Part shown: positions 1-7,637 of the stretch, one piece after another
How the letters are laid out: every line of letters begins with the position of its first letter
Numbering within the stretch: position 1 is the first letter of the stretch
Assembly: GCA_028284485.1 (NCBI GenBank)
Contig: JANQRQ010000306.1
Coordinates: 51,239 to 115,238, forward strand
Direction of reading: 5' to 3'
Source: Planctomycetaceae bacterium
GTDB taxonomy: Bacteria; Planctomycetota; Planctomycetia; Planctomycetales; Planctomycetaceae
Length of the DNA stretch: 64,000 nucleotides
Notes under the pieces: model-generated
Databases searched by the model: none
Seen by the model: only the letters and a program-made list of their open reading frames with translations
What the model was told of the DNA's origin: nothing
Program-made: the position numbers and the translations under genes

Positions 1-210
1 CGCCACGCTGCCTAGCACTCCACGTTGAAATCACACCAATATTCGGACTTAACACCAATTTTTATTGAACCCGCCGTCTGGACATTCAGCCACCATTGAT
101 TCGATCTGAACGGCAATAGTTATCTGTCTTATCAAACTTTGACAATCAGGAGAGATGTAACGGTTTCATTGGATTATTTGGCCAACCATGCCGATAGATA
201 CTGACAGGGG

Positions 211-534
211 ATGAAGCCGGCACGCTGCAGGTTCGTCTTGTGGGTCCTGCCGGAATTTCCAGGTTTGTATCGGAATCGACTTGTGGCCAAGCAATTCGCG
301 AGCCGGTTGTCCTTGATTTCCTTCGCCGTGGCGATCCTGCGTGGATTGATCGACGGCAGCGATTTCGAGGGGACAATGCGGTTGGCATTGTTGGTGATGG
401 TGCTGTTTTACGTTTTGGGACTGGCCATCGGTACGCTAGCTCGACAGCTCATCGAAGAGACTGTGCAACAAGAATTGACACGGATGGCGGCATCATCCAC
501 GCATGCGACTGAGGATTCCACGAATCCTGCATGA
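211..534 (+). CDS. small two-helix membrane protein upstream of fliA
   Basis: 107-residue protein of unknown function. Two hydrophobic stretches are visible, at about residues 31-47 and 56-77, separated by a short acidic turn (DGSDFEG), followed by a polar tail with several Glu and Gln residues. This suggests a membrane hairpin with a short soluble tail. It ends 28 bases before fliA and reads in the same direction, so co-transcription with the flagellar sigma factor is likely, and a flagellar or motility link is an inference from that position only. The start is uncertain; an internal Met at residue 56 would leave a single-helix protein. I recognise no family. Confidence 0.55.
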   Translation: MKPARCRFVLWVLPEFPGLYRNRLVAKQFASRLSLISFAVAILRGLIDGSDFEGTMRLALLVMVLFYVLGLAIGTLARQLIEETVQQELTRMAASSTHATEDSTNPA

Positions 535-552
535 GCCGAGACGACCGACCAC

Positions 553-558
553 GGAGGG
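553..558 (+). promoter_or_regulatory. strong Shine-Dalgarno of fliA
   Basis: GGAGGG lies 4 bases before the ATG at 563 and supports that start for the sigma factor. Confidence 0.6.
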
Positions 559-562
559 ATAA

Positions 563-1342
563 ATGGCAACAAAGTTAACAGATGAGGCGGTTCTGGATTG
601 TTGGAAACGATTCAAGCAGGATCAATCCGACCAGGAACTGCGCAACACTCTGATTGAGCGATATCTTCCACTGGTACGATACAACGCTGAACGGGTCTGG
701 TCCAAGTTGCCGGAAGGCGTCGACCTGAACGACCTGATTTCAGCCGGTGTCTTTGGACTAATGGACGCCATCGAGGCATTCGACCTCGAACGAGGCGTCA
801 AATTCGAAACATATTGCGTACCACGGATTCGTGGTGCGATGCTCGACGAGTTGCGAACGATGGACTGGGTTCCACGCCTCGTCCGCAGCAAAGCCAGCAA
901 GCTGGAAGCCGCCCGGAAAAAGGCCGAAGCTCAGCTGGGGCGCCCGCCGGCGGATTCGGATATCGCCGAACGGATGAAACTGTCGCCGCAGGAATTCGAC
1001 AAGCTGAAATCCGAAGCCAGCGCCGTCAACCTCGTGAGCCTCAACAAGAAGTGGTACGAAACCGACAGCTACAAGGATGTCCGCGAAGTCGACATTCTCG
1101 AAGATAGCAAAGGCGAAGACCCCACTCGTGGAATTCAAAAACGAGACATCATGCGTCTGGTGACCAAGGGGCTCAATCGCAACGAACGCCTGATCATTAT
1201 CCTCTACTACTACGAAGAATTGACGATGAAAGAAATCGGCAGCACGCTGGGGCTTTCCGAGTCGCGCGTCAGCCAGATGCATTCCAGCATCGTTAATCGT
1301 CTGAAAGATCAGCTGAGTCGGCGTCGCCCCGAGTTTGCGTAA
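563..1342 (+). CDS. fliA: FliA/WhiG-type RNA polymerase sigma-28 factor
   Basis: 259 residues, the usual length for sigma-28. Region 2 (about residues 30-105) holds the core-binding and -10-recognition segment (LPLVRYNAERVW, then DLISAGVFGLMDAIEAFD and the RIRGAMLDELR motif typical of FliA). Region 3 follows, and region 4 near the C-terminus carries the helix-turn-helix (LTMKEIGSTLGLSESRVSQ). FliA directs RNA polymerase to late flagellar and chemotaxis promoters, so the organism probably has a motile stage. No anti-sigma FlgM gene is visible next to it. The ATG is preceded by a good Shine-Dalgarno. It ends facing queE, with a palindrome between the two. Confidence 0.93.
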   Translation: MATKLTDEAVLDCWKRFKQDQSDQELRNTLIERYLPLVRYNAERVWSKLPEGVDLNDLISAGVFGLMDAIEAFDLERGVKFETYCVPRIRGAMLDELRTMDWVPRLVRSKASKLEAARKKAEAQLGRPPADSDIAERMKLSPQEFDKLKSEASAVNLVSLNKKWYETDSYKDVREVDILEDSKGEDPTRGIQKRDIMRLVTKGLNRNERLIIILYYYEELTMKEIGSTLGLSESRVSQMHSSIVNRLKDQLSRRRPEFA

Positions 1343-1415
1343 GAATGAATCGCCCCGAATTCGCGTGAGAGAACGACTTGGGGCTCCTGCGAGAAATGAA
1401 CGCCCACCTTGTCGC

Positions 1416-1434
1416 GCTGCCCGCTTAGGGCAGC
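1416..1434. repeat. palindrome at the convergent fliA/queE ends
   Basis: A perfect 7-bp stem (GCTGCCC / GGGCAGC) with the 5-base loop GCTTA. It lies between two genes that converge and could end transcription from both sides, although there is no clear T-tract. It also looks like a REP-type palindrome. Confidence 0.55.
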
Positions 1435-1459
1435 CTGCGATACAGGAAGTGGCCGATTT

Positions 1460-2137
1460 CTATTTGCCGCGCACGTTGCCGAATTGTTCCACGTGCAGTC
1501 TCGGTGAATAATGGAATCCCATTGATTGCGCCTGCTCGACAAGCCAGCCGCTCTTTTCGGCCAACTGTTCAGCCGAAACTGCTTGCGGCATCAACCAGAC
1601 ACAATCGGACCGAACAGCCGGCAGTCCTGCCAGGTAATCGACTACCTCGTTTAAGTCGTGGGGCTGATCGATCACGAATTTGAGTTGGTATTCGTATTCG
1701 GAAATCAGCCGAGTGACGACCGAGAGATTCTCGCGAATCAAATCGTGCCTGCCCGACCAACGGTCCCCAGTCGGCGTCGAATTGGAAAGCTTTGGACTAA
1801 GCGAAATCAAATCCGCATGAACAGGTCGAAACAGCGTTCCGGCCGTCTCGATCGTCACGAAGTAGTCTCGTTCGTGTAGGAGTTCGGTCAACAAAACAAC
1901 GTCGCGTGGAAGAAAAGGTTCGCCGCCTGTGATGTCGACCTGGCGACAATCGAATTGTGCCACGGCCGCGAGAATCTCTTCTAACGAGCGATGAGTTCCT
2001 TCCGGTTCCCAGGACGTATAGGCGGTATCGCAAAACCAGCACCGCAAATTGCATCCGGTCGTACGTACGAATGTCGTTGGCAGGCCGGCGTGCTGCCCTT
2101 CTCCTTGAATCGAATGAAAGATTTCAGCAACTCTCAT
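1460..2137 (-). CDS. queE: 7-carboxy-7-deazaguanine synthase (radical SAM)
   Basis: QueE rearranges 6-carboxytetrahydropterin to 7-carboxy-7-deazaguanine in the queuosine and 7-deazaguanine pathway. The opening MRVAEIFHSIQGEG is the typical QueE start, which is why the ATG at 2137 is chosen over a TTG 24 bases upstream. The radical SAM cluster Cys-x3-Cys-x2-Cys is at residues 29, 33 and 36, and a glycine-rich SAM motif (TGGEPFL) lies near residue 80. About 225 residues, normal for the family. It lies downstream of queC in the same direction, with a copy of the dispersed 102-bp repeat between them. Confidence 0.93.
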   Translation of the reverse strand: MRVAEIFHSIQGEGQHAGLPTTFVRTTGCNLRCWFCDTAYTSWEPEGTHRSLEEILAAVAQFDCRQVDITGGEPFLPRDVVLLTELLHERDYFVTIETAGTLFRPVHADLISLSPKLSNSTPTGDRWSGRHDLIRENLSVVTRLISEYEYQLKFVIDQPHDLNEVVDYLAGLPAVRSDCVWLMPQAVSAEQLAEKSGWLVEQAQSMGFHYSPRLHVEQFGNVRGK

Positions 2138-2168
2138 GTTGCCTGTCATCGATGCTTTCAACCTTAGT

Positions 2169-2270
2169 GCGATTTACTCTTTCTCGTGAGCGTCTCTGGC
2201 TCGTGGGAACGAGCAATGATTGAACCTAACGCGATTGCCGCGGCCACGAGTCAGCTAAAAAACGCTGTCG
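2169..2270 (+). repeat. dispersed ~102-bp repeat, copy A
   Basis: First of three near-colinear copies in the window (others at 44208-44309 and 55055-55156). Shared blocks are TTTCTCGTG, CTCGTGGGAAC, CGCGGCCAC and an AT-rich hairpin ending in ACGCTGT. Here the element reads opposite to the flanking queC and queE genes and is not followed by an ATG, so in this place it does not act as a gene leader. A local hairpin GCTCG/CGAGC can form around TGGGAA. Confidence 0.75.
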
Positions 2271-2301
2271 TGCCAAGCCGCGGGCGGAAACGGACATCCT
2301 C

Positions 2302-2991
2302 TCATTGGTATTCTAACGGGTCGTCAACACCGGCTTCGGCGAAACCTTTGAGCCGCAATTGACAAGAATCGCAACGACCGCACGAGCGCCCTAACGAATC
2401 CGGATCGTAGCAACTATGGGTCAAACTGTAGTCCACTCCGAGTGACAACCCTCGTTGAATGATGGCCGACTTACTGAGTGAGATCAGCGGGGTGTGAATC
2501 TTCCAGTGATGATCTCCCTCAATGCCGGCCCGAGTGGCCAAACCGGCGAGCCGTTCAAATCCCTCGATGAATTCAGGGCGGCAATCCGGGTATCCGCTGT
2601 AATCGACCGCATTCACGCCGATAAAGATGTCGTACGCCCCGAGCACTTCGCCCCACGCGAGTGCAATGGACAAGAACACGGTGTTGCGTGCGGGGACATA
2701 CGTCACTGGAATTCCGCTCGACAGTTCCGTTTCTTCTCGATCCTTCGGAACAGGAAGATCACTGGTGAGCGCCGATCCGCCGAAGGCGCTCAAGTTGATG
2801 GGAAATACAACGTGCTGGCTGACGCCAGTTGCCTGGCAAACACGCTTGGCGGCTTGCAACTCGAATCGGTGCCGTTGTCCGTAATCGAATGAAAGTGCGC
2901 ACAGTTCGAATCCTGCATCGGCGGCAATCGACAGAATCGTCGCCGAATCCAGCCCACCACTTACCAGAATGACAGCCCGTTTTCTTTCCAC
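2302..2991 (-). CDS. queC: 7-cyano-7-deazaguanine synthase
   Basis: QueC converts 7-carboxy-7-deazaguanine to preQ0 using ATP and ammonia. The N-terminal PP-loop SGGLDS is at residues 11-16 and the C-terminal zinc site has four Cys (HSCYDP, then CGRCDSC) near residues 193-210. About 229 residues, usual for QueC. The start is GTG; no upstream ATG is in frame. It lies in the same direction as queE. QueD and QueF are not in the window. About 250 bases upstream of the start hold no gene and no preQ1 riboswitch that I can recognise. Confidence 0.93.
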   Translation of the reverse strand: MERKRAVILVSGGLDSATILSIAADAGFELCALSFDYGQRHRFELQAAKRVCQATGVSQHVVFPINLSAFGGSALTSDLPVPKDREETELSSGIPVTYVPARNTVFLSIALAWGEVLGAYDIFIGVNAVDYSGYPDCRPEFIEGFERLAGLATRAGIEGDHHWKIHTPLISLSKSAIIQRGLSLGVDYSLTHSCYDPDSLGRSCGRCDSCQLRLKGFAEAGVDDPLEYQ

Positions 2992-3238
2992 GTTTACGAT
3001 ATGCCTTCAGTTGCTGCCCGATACTCCATTGGCACGCCGTCCGATGAGTAAATTTCGACTCTCGGAATCTCTGCCATCTCGCCGCGTTTCTCACCCTGGG
3101 ATGGTCTCTCCGCGGGGCGGGGTCACGAAATGCGCATCGCGACGATCACGAATCGAAAGCTTGACGAAATCAGCTCTCGTGATCAACCGTTGGAATCGGT
3201 TGGCTGTTATCGGGCCGTCGTGAAACTGGCGAGGCGGC

Positions 3239-4588
3239 TTATTCGTGCCGCAACGCTTCGATCGGATCAAGCCGAGCGGCGGAACGGGCCGGGTAGATAC
3301 CAAACAGAATACCGATGCCGACCGAAATCCCAAATGCGACCGGTAAGCTCCAGAACGCGATTTGCGGCTCCATATCCTGGAACATCTTTGTCAGGTCCGA
3401 CTGGCCTTCCGTGGGAGTTCCTTCAAGAACGAATTTGTCGATGAACCAACGGATGATTTTGAAGGCCCAAGGCGTCATCAGACCCATGACCACACCGATG
3501 ATTCCCCCACTGCCCGCCAGCACCATGGTTTCGGTCAAAAACTGCACGGTGATGTCGCGCTGGCGAGCACCGAGTGCCCGGCGAATACCGATTTCTCGAG
3601 TCCGTTCGGTCACGGTGGCGAGCATGATGTTCATAATGCCGATACCACCGACGATAAGACTAATCGCCGCGATCGAACCCAACACGACGTTAAAGATTTG
3701 TCGAAGTTGATCGGCCTGTTTCAAAAGTTCGAGTGGCACTACCACGTCGTAGTCGCGTTGCTCGTGCGTCCGTTCAAGAGACTCTTTAACGACTTGCGAA
3801 GTGGGAATGACCGACTCCCGATCGCTAATGCGGAGTGTGATTTGATTAAGCTCGACATTCTCAGCACTGAATCCGCCGCTGCTGCGGTTGATGATCTGAT
3901 CGCCGATTCGAACTTGGAACGTCTTGATGGGAATGTAAACATCCTTGTTGTAATCCTGCCCCGACATACTTCCGCCGATGGCCGCCGAAGCGGTGCGATC
4001 CTGAGTTACGCCCACGACCGAATAGTACTGCCCGCCGACTTGCACAGCTCTGCCGACTGGGTCTTCATACGGGAACAACGTCTGTGCGGTTTCCATGGCC
4101 AGCACGCAAACGTTTTGCAGGTTGTCCATGTCGCGGTCGGTGATAAACCGGCCCTGGGCCATTTTCAGGTGGTTAACATCGAGGTAATCAGCCGTGCATC
4201 CCACCAATCGTGCATTCAACGTGCGATGCAAGTAGCGAACTTCCTGAGGAATTTCCCGAATCGGGATCGCCTTGGTAATGGTGGGGATGGAGTTGGCCAG
4301 CAGTTTGAAATCGGAACGCAACAAACCGTAACGCAAAATCGAAGCGGATGACGTTCCGGTGGCGGCTTCTTGCGGAGGCTTTTTACTAACGCAAATCACG
4401 TTTGTTGCGCCAAGTTCCAACACTTGCTTCTGGGCCTGAACACTGGCTCCTTCACCGATCGCCAACATCGCAATTACGGAAAAGACGCCGAACACGATGC
4501 CCAGCATCGTCAGCCCGGACCGAAGCTTATGCAACAGCAGGCTCTTCAGAGCCAGTTGAACAGTGCGGAGAAGGCGGGATGGAATCAT
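3239..4588 (-). CDS. MacB/FtsX-type ABC transporter permease
   Basis: 449 residues. One N-terminal membrane helix (about 21-42), a large periplasmic domain of the MacB core type (about 45-270) and a C-terminal FtsX-like block with three helices (about 290-445), including the coupling motif [14 protein letters not shown] typical of MacB permeases. It is the last gene of the efflux operon, 131 bases after the ATPase. In tripartite MacAB-TolC systems this subunit works as a dimer in the inner membrane and passes conformational work to the periplasm without itself moving substrate across the bilayer. The substrate (macrolide, peptide, lipid or other) cannot be told from the sequence. Confidence 0.9.
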   Translation of the reverse strand: MIPSRLLRTVQLALKSLLLHKLRSGLTMLGIVFGVFSVIAMLAIGEGASVQAQKQVLELGATNVICVSKKPPQEAATGTSSASILRYGLLRSDFKLLANSIPTITKAIPIREIPQEVRYLHRTLNARLVGCTADYLDVNHLKMAQGRFITDRDMDNLQNVCVLAMETAQTLFPYEDPVGRAVQVGGQYYSVVGVTQDRTASAAIGGSMSGQDYNKDVYIPIKTFQVRIGDQIINRSSGGFSAENVELNQITLRISDRESVIPTSQVVKESLERTHEQRDYDVVVPLELLKQADQLRQIFNVVLGSIAAISLIVGGIGIMNIMLATVTERTREIGIRRALGARQRDITVQFLTETMVLAGSGGIIGVVMGLMTPWAFKIIRWFIDKFVLEGTPTEGQSDLTKMFQDMEPQIAFWSLPVAFGISVGIGILFGIYPARSAARLDPIEALRHE

Positions 4589-4719
4589 GATTCAGAAGCT
4601 CAACGAGGAGGGTGAGTCTGCCACTCCATGGCGCGACAAACAGACTCGGCCAGTAGGAAAACTCTGTTCACCTATGATGTCAATTGCAGCGAATATCCGT
4701 TGTTGACCAATATCGTCAG

Positions 4720-5418
4720 CTATCCGGGAAAGATTCCTTCCCCGGCAATAACTCCGTCTTTCATGTAGATCTGCCGTTTGGCCTGGCGTGCCACTTCCGG
4801 TTCGTGGGTCACCATGATGATCGTTCGGCCTTCGTCATTCAGCCCTTTGAGGATCGCCATGATTTCCTCTTCTGTGGCCGAGTCGAGGTTACCGGTCGGT
4901 TCGTCCGCGAGAATAATCTCCGGATTGTTAATCAGGGCGCGAGCAATCGCCACACGCTGTTGCTGACCACCGGAAAGTTGAAACGGGCGGTGATCAAGCC
5001 GGTCACCCAGTCCCACTTTCGTCGCCACATCGATGCAACGATTGATCTCTTTGGATCCGATCGGGGGATAGCCGGGGCGATACAAAAGCGGCACCTCGAT
5101 ATTCTCGAGGACCGTATACTGAGTCACCAGATTATACGACTGAAAAATAAAGCCGATCATCTGGTTGCGGATTTCTGACAATTCGTCGTCGCTCAATTTT
5201 GCGACATCTTTACCACCGATGATGTACCGGCCGCTCGTGGGGCGGTCGAGAGCCCCGAGCAGGTTCAACATCGTGCTCTTGCCGCTACCGGACGAGCCCA
5301 TGATGGCGACGAAGTCACCTTCCGGGAACTCGTTCGACACCCCGCGCAGTGCCTTCACGATGACCGCACCGAGGTCGTAGTGTTTCGTCAAGTCGATGAT
5401 TTCAGCAGCCAGCTTCAT
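4720..5418 (-). CDS. ABC transporter ATP-binding protein (MacB/LolD type)
   Basis: 232 residues, a stand-alone nucleotide-binding domain. Walker [10 protein letters not shown] lies near residues 40-48, the signature QLSGGQQQR near 148, Walker B ILADEPTG near 168 and the H-loop THE near 203, all intact. It powers the FtsX-type permease that follows. The start overlaps the stop of the upstream adaptor by 4 bases (ATGA), so the two are translationally coupled. In E. coli MacB the ATPase and permease are fused; here they are separate genes. Confidence 0.93.
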   Translation of the reverse strand: MKLAAEIIDLTKHYDLGAVIVKALRGVSNEFPEGDFVAIMGSSGSGKSTMLNLLGALDRPTSGRYIIGGKDVAKLSDDELSEIRNQMIGFIFQSYNLVTQYTVLENIEVPLLYRPGYPPIGSKEINRCIDVATKVGLGDRLDHRPFQLSGGQQQRVAIARALINNPEIILADEPTGNLDSATEEEIMAILKGLNDEGRTIIMVTHEPEVARQAKRQIYMKDGVIAGEGIFPG

Positions 5419-7637
5419 TCGGCAGCCCCCGCTCGGTTGCCACCACCTCCGCCGCCGCGGCCGCCTCCGCCACCACCGCCGGTCGGCAATTCGCTGCGTT
5501 CCAGAAAACCATCGCCGTTTTTGTCCAACGTGCTGAAGTTCTCCTTCATCCGGCTCGGAGCTTCGTCTTGGCTGATCTTACCATCGCCGTTGGCATCGAC
5601 CCGTTGAAGAAGGGCCGCGGGATTTCCACCACCACCGCCGCCACCTTGGCCGCCGCCGCCTGGTCCGGCACCACCGCCACCACCCTGGCGTCCACCGCCA
5701 CCTGGTCCGGCACCACCGCCCTGACGTCCGCCACCGCCTGCTCCGGCGCCACCGCCGCCCCGACGTCCGCCAGGTCCAGCGCCAGGTCCAGCGCCGCCAA
5801 GTGGAGCGTCCGGTACCTCGACATCGGGGGTCTCAGCCAAGTCTGATCCAAACTGAGCTTCCAGTTCGGCAATTTCGTCGACGAAGTTGGTACGAGGATT
5901 CATAACAACTTCTTCTCCCTCGGCGACTCCGTCGAGGAGTTCAATTGCCGTATCGTTCGTATCGCCAATCTTCAGATCGCGCCGTTCGGGACCATCTTCG
6001 CCCATAACAAATGCGAAGTACCGCTCGCCAATCGAAAGGACCGACTGCACCGGAATCTGCAGGACAGGCTGCTTTCGCTTGTCGACGATGATTTCCAGAC
6101 TGGCTGTCATACCAGGCTTCAATTGTTTGCTGATTTCCTCATCTTTGCCCAACAGTTTGACCGTGGCTTCGTATTGCTTGAGGTCCATATTGGGCCAACT
6201 GCCAGGTGAGGGAACCGAAGAAACGGCGTCGATGATTCCGGGGTAAACGGTGTTTGCGAAAGCATCAACCCGTACCAATACCGGTAGTCCCGTACGAATT
6301 TGGTTGATTTTCGATTCGTGAATCTTGGCATTCACCTGCATGCGAGTCAGGTCAGGCAGGTTGATGATCTTTTGCCGCTCACGAACGCTGGCCCCTTCTT
6401 CGATGACGACAGGTTCCGACCGCCGGCTCTCCTGGCTGGCATAAACCACTTCACCCGTCTGTGGCGCGATCATCCGGCAGGCAGCGATCTGCTGACGCAT
6501 TTCAATCAGCTTGTCGGATTCCAATTTGTGTGTCAGCTTACGAGCTTCCAAGTCGGCAACGAACTGTGCCAACGCCGCATCGCCGGCGAGCTTCACGCGA
6601 GTGATTTCCCGTTCGGCTTCATTGACCGCTTCTTCGCGGGCTTTCATTTCGCGGACATAGGTAAAGCCTTCCAAGACTCGCAACTGGCCTTCGAAGTTCT
6701 TCACATCGTTCTCGGATTTGGCCACTTTGATGCGGGCACTCTCGAGTTCGGTTTGGCTCTTGTAACCTTTCTTCGCGACCCGTTTGGCAAACTCGTACGA
6801 TTCTCTGGATTGCACTTCCGTGTCCTTCGCCAAGGCAATCTCGCCCAACAGCGTCGCTTTTAACTGTGCGTATTCCCCCGGCTCGTAATTCTCAAAGTCC
6901 ATTTTCGCCAAATCGCGCAGCAATTCGGCCGCTGCGAGATCGCTGGCATTTTGTGTCTCTTGAATCTCGACGTTTTTGTCGGCCTTTTCCAATTCAGCAA
7001 TCGACTGCGTGACGAGAATCTGCTGCTGCTTTTCTTCATCAACCAAAATGGCCGAGTCGAGTTCACAAACCAGGTCGCCTGCGAGAATGTAGCCCTGTGG
7101 TACCGGCTCACCCACAGAAACGTTCACGATCGTGTGTTCACTATACTCCACGACATGGTCGACGGTGGTCCCATCTTCAGCCTTGACCGTGATTGTCTGC
7201 TGGTCGTCCTCTTTCGGACCGATGGCAGAGACCTCGCCGGCGATTTGCGACTTGACGGGCGGACCGACCAACGTTCCTTCGGGAACAATGGTGATGATCG
7301 TCGTATTGCCTTCGACCTGGTTGACCAGCGACACGTTACTTTGACTGTCGAGCTGACCACGTTCCGTCACAGAGATGACGAACGGCCCTGTCTTGGCAAC
7401 CTCGGTGATATAGTTGGGGAACTCTTGCTTACCGAGCGAGAATGACTCGCGAACAGAGGGAACCGTATACGCGACAGCTGCAATCGCGATTAGCGCTCCG
7501 AAGCCGACAATCTTCCCTTTGTGTGAACGACGATGCGAATCGCCTCCACCACCACCCGCATGGGAATCATGGTTGAACGAACTCTCCTCCGAAGTCGGAT
7601 TCTCCGACTGAGTCTGATTCTCGTGTGCGGTTGCCAT
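5415..7637 (-). CDS. HlyD/MacA-type periplasmic adaptor with Gly-rich and EF-hand tail
   Basis: About 740 residues, roughly twice a usual MacA. A cytoplasmic start is followed by one membrane helix (about 41-62), a split lipoyl-like domain, a long coiled-coil stretch (about 205-360), and beta-barrel domains to about residue 590. The C-terminus is unusual: a Gly/Pro-rich stretch (about 613-672), two canonical EF-hand loops (DANGDGKISQDE about 679-690 and DKNGDGFLERSE about 704-715), then a second Gly-rich run. The start at 7637 (MATAHEN) is chosen because the longer reading lies further inside the upstream gene; even so the first 71 bases overlap the end of the TolC-like gene. The adaptor should bridge the ABC permease and the outer membrane channel. 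Confidence 0.88.
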   Translation of the reverse strand: MATAHENQTQSENPTSEESSFNHDSHAGGGGGDSHRRSHKGKIVGFGALIAIAAVAYTVPSVRESFSLGKQEFPNYITEVAKTGPFVISVTERGQLDSQSNVSLVNQVEGNTTIITIVPEGTLVGPPVKSQIAGEVSAIGPKEDDQQTITVKAEDGTTVDHVVEYSEHTIVNVSVGEPVPQGYILAGDLVCELDSAILVDEEKQQQILVTQSIAELEKADKNVEIQETQNASDLAAAELLRDLAKMDFENYEPGEYAQLKATLLGEIALAKDTEVQSRESYEFAKRVAKKGYKSQTELESARIKVAKSENDVKNFEGQLRVLEGFTYVREMKAREEAVNEAEREITRVKLAGDAALAQFVADLEARKLTHKLESDKLIEMRQQIAACRMIAPQTGEVVYASQESRRSEPVVIEEGASVRERQKIINLPDLTRMQVNAKIHESKINQIRTGLPVLVRVDAFANTVYPGIIDAVSSVPSPGSWPNMDLKQYEATVKLLGKDEEISKQLKPGMTASLEIIVDKRKQPVLQIPVQSVLSIGERYFAFVMGEDGPERRDLKIGDTNDTAIELLDGVAEGEEVVMNPRTNFVDEIAELEAQFGSDLAETPDVEVPDAPLGGAGPGAGPGGRRGGGGAGAGGGGRQGGGAGPGGGGRQGGGGGAGPGGGGQGGGGGGGNPAALLQRVDANGDGKISQDEAPSRMKENFSTLDKNGDGFLERSELPTGGGGGGGRGGGGGGNRAGAAE

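Noticed and set aside
1..210. Possible 3' end of an upstream flagellar gene at the window edge
   Set aside because: No open frame of useful length enters from base 1; nothing can be supported in these bases.
2992..3238. preQ1 riboswitch upstream of queC
   Set aside because: No short C-rich stem with A-rich tail of the preQ1-I type could be recognised.
5440..5850. Frames on the opposite strand and other phase across the Gly-rich repeats
   Set aside because: Long shadow frames result from the repetitive GC-rich codons of the adaptor tail; no independent coding evidence.
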